A stretch of 64,000 bases of DNA from Bacteroidales bacterium. GTDB lineage: Bacteria; Bacteroidota; Bacteroidia; Bacteroidales; UBA932. Positions 61,789 through 64,000 of this stretch are shown here, piece by piece. Within the stretch, counting starts at the first letter, position 1; each line of letters opens with the position of its first letter. The DNA lies in contig JAFQAT010000004.1 in assembly GCA_017399865.1 (NCBI GenBank), positions 24,261 to 88,260 on the forward strand, read 5' to 3'. A model generated the notes under the pieces. The model searched no databases. It was not told where the DNA came from and worked only from the letters and a program-made list of their open reading frames with translations. The translations under genes were made by a program, and so were the position numbers.

Positions 61789-63105
61789 CTAAATATTACG
61801 GATGATCTTGGCTCCGAGAGCATTCAGACGGATATCGATATCCTCGTAGCCTCGGTCTATCTGGTCTATATTGCTGATGACACTCGTTCCCTTTGCTGAC
61901 ATCGCTGCAATCAGAAGGGCTATACCTGCACGGATGTCAGGTGAAGCCATTCTTCCAGCACGAAGCTGGTAGCGATGGTCATGCCCGACTACTACAGCTC
62001 TGTGAGGGTCGCAAAGTATTATCTGAGCACCCATATCGATCAGCTTGTCAACGAAGAAGAGGCGGCTCTCGAACATCTTCTGATGGATCAGGACGCTGCC
62101 CTTGCACTGGGTTGCAGTGACGAGAATGACGCTCAGAAGGTCCGGAGAGAGTCCAGGCCATGGAGCATCGGCGATGTTCAGTATAGATCCGTCGAGGAAA
62201 GAATCTATAACATAGCTTTCCTGCTCCGGAACGAATATGTCATCCCCTCTGCGCTCGAGATTCACTCCGAGCTTGCGGAATACGTCAGGAATCATCCCCA
62301 GCTGGTCATAGGCGACGTCCTTGATGGTGATGGAGCTGCGGTTCATCGCCGCAAGGGCGATGAAAGATCCGATCTCTATCATATCCGGCAGTATGGTATG
62401 TTCAGTACCTCCAAGACGGTCCACGCCTGTTATTGTCAGAAGATTCGATCCTATGCCTTTTATATCCGCGCCCATGCGCACGAGCATTCTGCAGAGTTGC
62501 TGGACGTACGGTTCGCAGGCAGCATTGTATATGGTCGTCACGCCTTTCGCAAGGACGGCAGCCATCACGATATTCGCCGTACCGGTTACCGACGCCTCAT
62601 CCAGAAGCATGTACTTCCCTTCAAGAGTCCTGCCCTCGGGGACATGGAGATAGAAAGCCTTTCTGTCGGTGTCATATTCCTGATCCGCACCAAGATTCAT
62701 GAAGCCGAGGATATGTGTATCCACCCTTCGGCGGCCGATCTGGTCACCTCCCGGCTTCGGGAAATATGCACGGCCGAAGCGTGCGAGAAGAGGACCGACT
62801 ACCATCACCGACCCGCGAAGCTTCGCACACTTAGAGACGAAATCGGCGCTGGTCACATAATCTGTATCGATTTCATCCGCCTTGAACGTATACACTCCTT
62901 TCTCGTGACGGATCACCTTCACTCCCATGCCTTCCAGGAGCAGGATAAGGTTCTTGACGTCAAGGATCTCCGGAATGTTGGAAATCCTGACCTCCTCATC
63001 CGTGAGGAGTACCGCACTTATCACCTGAAGGGCTTCGTTCTTCGCGCCCTGTGGCCTTATGGTTCCGCTGAGCCTGTGCCCGCCTTCTACTGTAAATGAA
63101 CTCAT
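61789..63105 (-). CDS. murA: UDP-N-acetylglucosamine 1-carboxyvinyltransferase with Asp in place of the fosfomycin Cys
   Basis: First committed step of peptidoglycan synthesis: enolpyruvyl transfer from PEP to UDP-GlcNAc. 438 aa, from the ATG at 63105 (MSSFTVEGG). The EPSP-synthase fold is clear: RLSGTIRPQGAKNEALQVI, LRGSVMVVGPLLARFG, SVTGTANIVMAAVLAKG and DMIEIGSFIALAA. In the active-site loop, the usual GGCxIGxRPxD reads GGDQIGRRRVD, so Asp121 replaces the catalytic Cys that fosfomycin alkylates. In mycobacterial and chlamydial MurA the same change gives fosfomycin resistance. Confidence 0.95.
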   Translation of the reverse strand: MSSFTVEGGHRLSGTIRPQGAKNEALQVISAVLLTDEEVRISNIPEILDVKNLILLLEGMGVKVIRHEKGVYTFKADEIDTDYVTSADFVSKCAKLRGSVMVVGPLLARFGRAYFPKPGGDQIGRRRVDTHILGFMNLGADQEYDTDRKAFYLHVPEGRTLEGKYMLLDEASVTGTANIVMAAVLAKGVTTIYNAACEPYVQQLCRMLVRMGADIKGIGSNLLTITGVDRLGGTEHTILPDMIEIGSFIALAAMNRSSITIKDVAYDQLGMIPDVFRKLGVNLERRGDDIFVPEQESYVIDSFLDGSILNIADAPWPGLSPDLLSVILVTATQCKGSVLIHQKMFESRLFFVDKLIDMGAQIILCDPHRAVVVGHDHRYQLRAGRMASPDIRAGIALLIAAMSAKGTSVISNIDQIDRGYEDIDIRLNALGAKIIRNI

Positions 63106-63128
63106 TGTATATCTGACTTTCTTAAGGA

Positions 63129-63160
63129 CAAAGTTACTATTTCTTGTCAATATCCCCAAG
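63129..63160 (-). promoter_or_regulatory. Predicted murA promoter
   Basis: On the minus strand: CTTG (63160-63157), a 20-base spacer and TAACTTTG (63136-63129), 24 bases before the murA ATG. The -33 box has one mismatch. Confidence 0.6.
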
Positions 63161-63334
63161 CACGAGGTAATAGTTTCTGTCCCACCCCTTCATTTAAACC
63201 GTTCAACCATTCAAATCCGCCGGTCACTTCGTTATCAAGTAAATCAGATGAAAAGTGATGCAAAAAGTCCATACCTTTAACTACAAAGGAATGTAGTATT
63301 ACTTGAATAACCATTTTAATTAATAAAGTAAACC

Positions 63335-64000
63335 ATGAAAAAGTATTTGAAATTTTTGATGCTTTTGCCTTTTGCTGCACTTCTCGCAGCATGTAATCTC
63401 GGCGATTCGGAGCCGGTAGGTAAATATGCATTCGAAACAGACAGCCAGAAGATTCTGATCGAGGCAAAACTCCCTTCAGGAGCATATGCGGAAGACGAAA
63501 TCTATATCTGCGGTCCGTTCAACGGCGCAGAGGAGGAGTCATATGTGGAGGATGCGAAATGGCGTCTCACCCAGTCTGCAATAAACATCAACATCTTCGG
63601 TGTTTATCTGGACCCTGCGACATTTGTAGAGGGAACATCCCTTGCAGATGGTTTCTGGCTTTATTCAAAGAATTCAGGTCTGTCATTGACTACCAAGAAG
63701 GAACTTTCAACCTATACTTCATCTGCTGACCTCGGCCAGAGGACAAGCATCGTTGTCCCTCAGTGGGGCGAGCCTGTGAAGGACGTGGTCGAGACTCTTC
63801 CTGAACACCCTGGCACCATCCGCGTATACGTTGACAACCAGGCAGGATGGGAAGCAATCGCTCTCTATCAGTGGGGTACAGAGAACAACCTCGGTGGCAG
63901 CTGGCCAGGAGCTCAGCCTGCAGGCACAGAGACAATCTCAGGAGTTGAGTACACTTACTTCGAATACAAGACCGAAGACGTTGACGGAAAGGCTCAGAAC
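63335..64000 (+). CDS. Starch-binding-like surface lipoprotein, 3' end outside window
   Basis: 222 codons open to the right edge. It begins with a lipoprotein signal (lipobox LAAC, Cys21). A first domain follows (about 30-145) with an Ig-like or SusE/SusF-type beta pattern (DEIYICGPFNGAEEE). From about 165 a stretch matches family-26 starch-binding modules: GTIRVYVDNQAGWEAIALYQ with the Trp-rich continuation GGSWPGAQ. It probably anchors glycan at the cell surface. It may open a polysaccharide locus beyond the window. Confidence 0.8.
   Translation, partial: MKKYLKFLMLLPFAALLAACNLGDSEPVGKYAFETDSQKILIEAKLPSGAYAEDEIYICGPFNGAEEESYVEDAKWRLTQSAININIFGVYLDPATFVEGTSLADGFWLYSKNSGLSLTTKKELSTYTSSADLGQRTSIVVPQWGEPVKDVVETLPEHPGTIRVYVDNQAGWEAIALYQWGTENNLGGSWPGAQPAGTETISGVEYTYFEYKTEDVDGKAQN

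Noticed and set aside
61975-63099. 374-codon antisense frame opposite murA
   Set aside because: Shadow of murA; low-complexity His/Arg/Glu composition with no motif.
1-64000. tRNA, rRNA, CRISPR array or complete insertion sequence
   Set aside because: No clover-leaf-like intergenic stretch, regular repeat-spacer array or transposase reading frame was seen in the intergenic regions I read.

Overview
The window reads as a chromosomal segment of a Bacteroidales bacterium (Bacteroidota) of moderate GC content. This is inferred from the SusC/SusD pair, many lipoproteins with early lipobox cysteines, DUF2490 and DUF4783 proteins, and repeated promoters with the Bacteroides-type -7 box TAnnTTTG about 20 bases after a TTTG -33 box. 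Coding density is high. I saw no rRNA, tRNA, CRISPR array, phage or insertion sequence with a transposase. An uncultured gut or rumen lineage is plausible, but I cannot name a genus from this sequence.

Layout. 1-6.5 kb: a tripartite RND efflux operon (adaptor cut by the window edge, inner-membrane pump, outer-membrane channel) followed by an AraC regulator. 6.6-8.7 kb, minus strand: purD-folD. 8.9-26.3 kb: the main accessory island. A LacI-family repressor is divergent from a single 16-kb operon encoding ribokinase, a GRP-type sugar transporter, SusC, a SusD broken by one in-frame TAG, three ADP-ribosylglycohydrolase-family lipoproteins, a small orphan lipoprotein, two esterases and a last lipoprotein. 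The promoter carries five phased palindromes that look like overlapping LacI operators. The layout suggests a ribose-utilisation (rus-like) locus specialised for ribosyl or ADP-ribosyl conjugates that also carry esters.

26.4-40.5 kb, minus strand: purH with a DUF2490 gene, purM, then purE-purL-purF with a BASS-type transporter. Between purM and purF lie a large FtsX-type permease and a scar in which a TonB-receptor fragment is fused to a copied 3' end of the BASS gene. With purD and folD, the window holds six purine-synthesis genes plus a one-carbon gene, split by accessory DNA.

40.5-64 kb: mostly housekeeping. cysS, a two-membrane-protein plus XRE cassette, xth, an NtrY-like kinase with rlmH, an NtrC-like regulator with a changed GAFTGA loop and no DNA-binding domain, cmk-ispH, efp, a RelB/PIN toxin-antitoxin pair whose toxin carries a copy of the antitoxin tail, dnaX-lptB, a secreted protein with an M16 peptidase and an O-methyltransferase, murA with Asp at the fosfomycin Cys position, and the start of a starch-binding lipoprotein cut by the right edge.

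The best candidates for something new are the ribosyl/ADP-ribosyl operon with its operator array and esterases carrying degenerate second domains, the PIN toxin with an antitoxin-like tail, the perfect 25-bp inverted repeat inside dnaX, and several palindromic intergenic element families.
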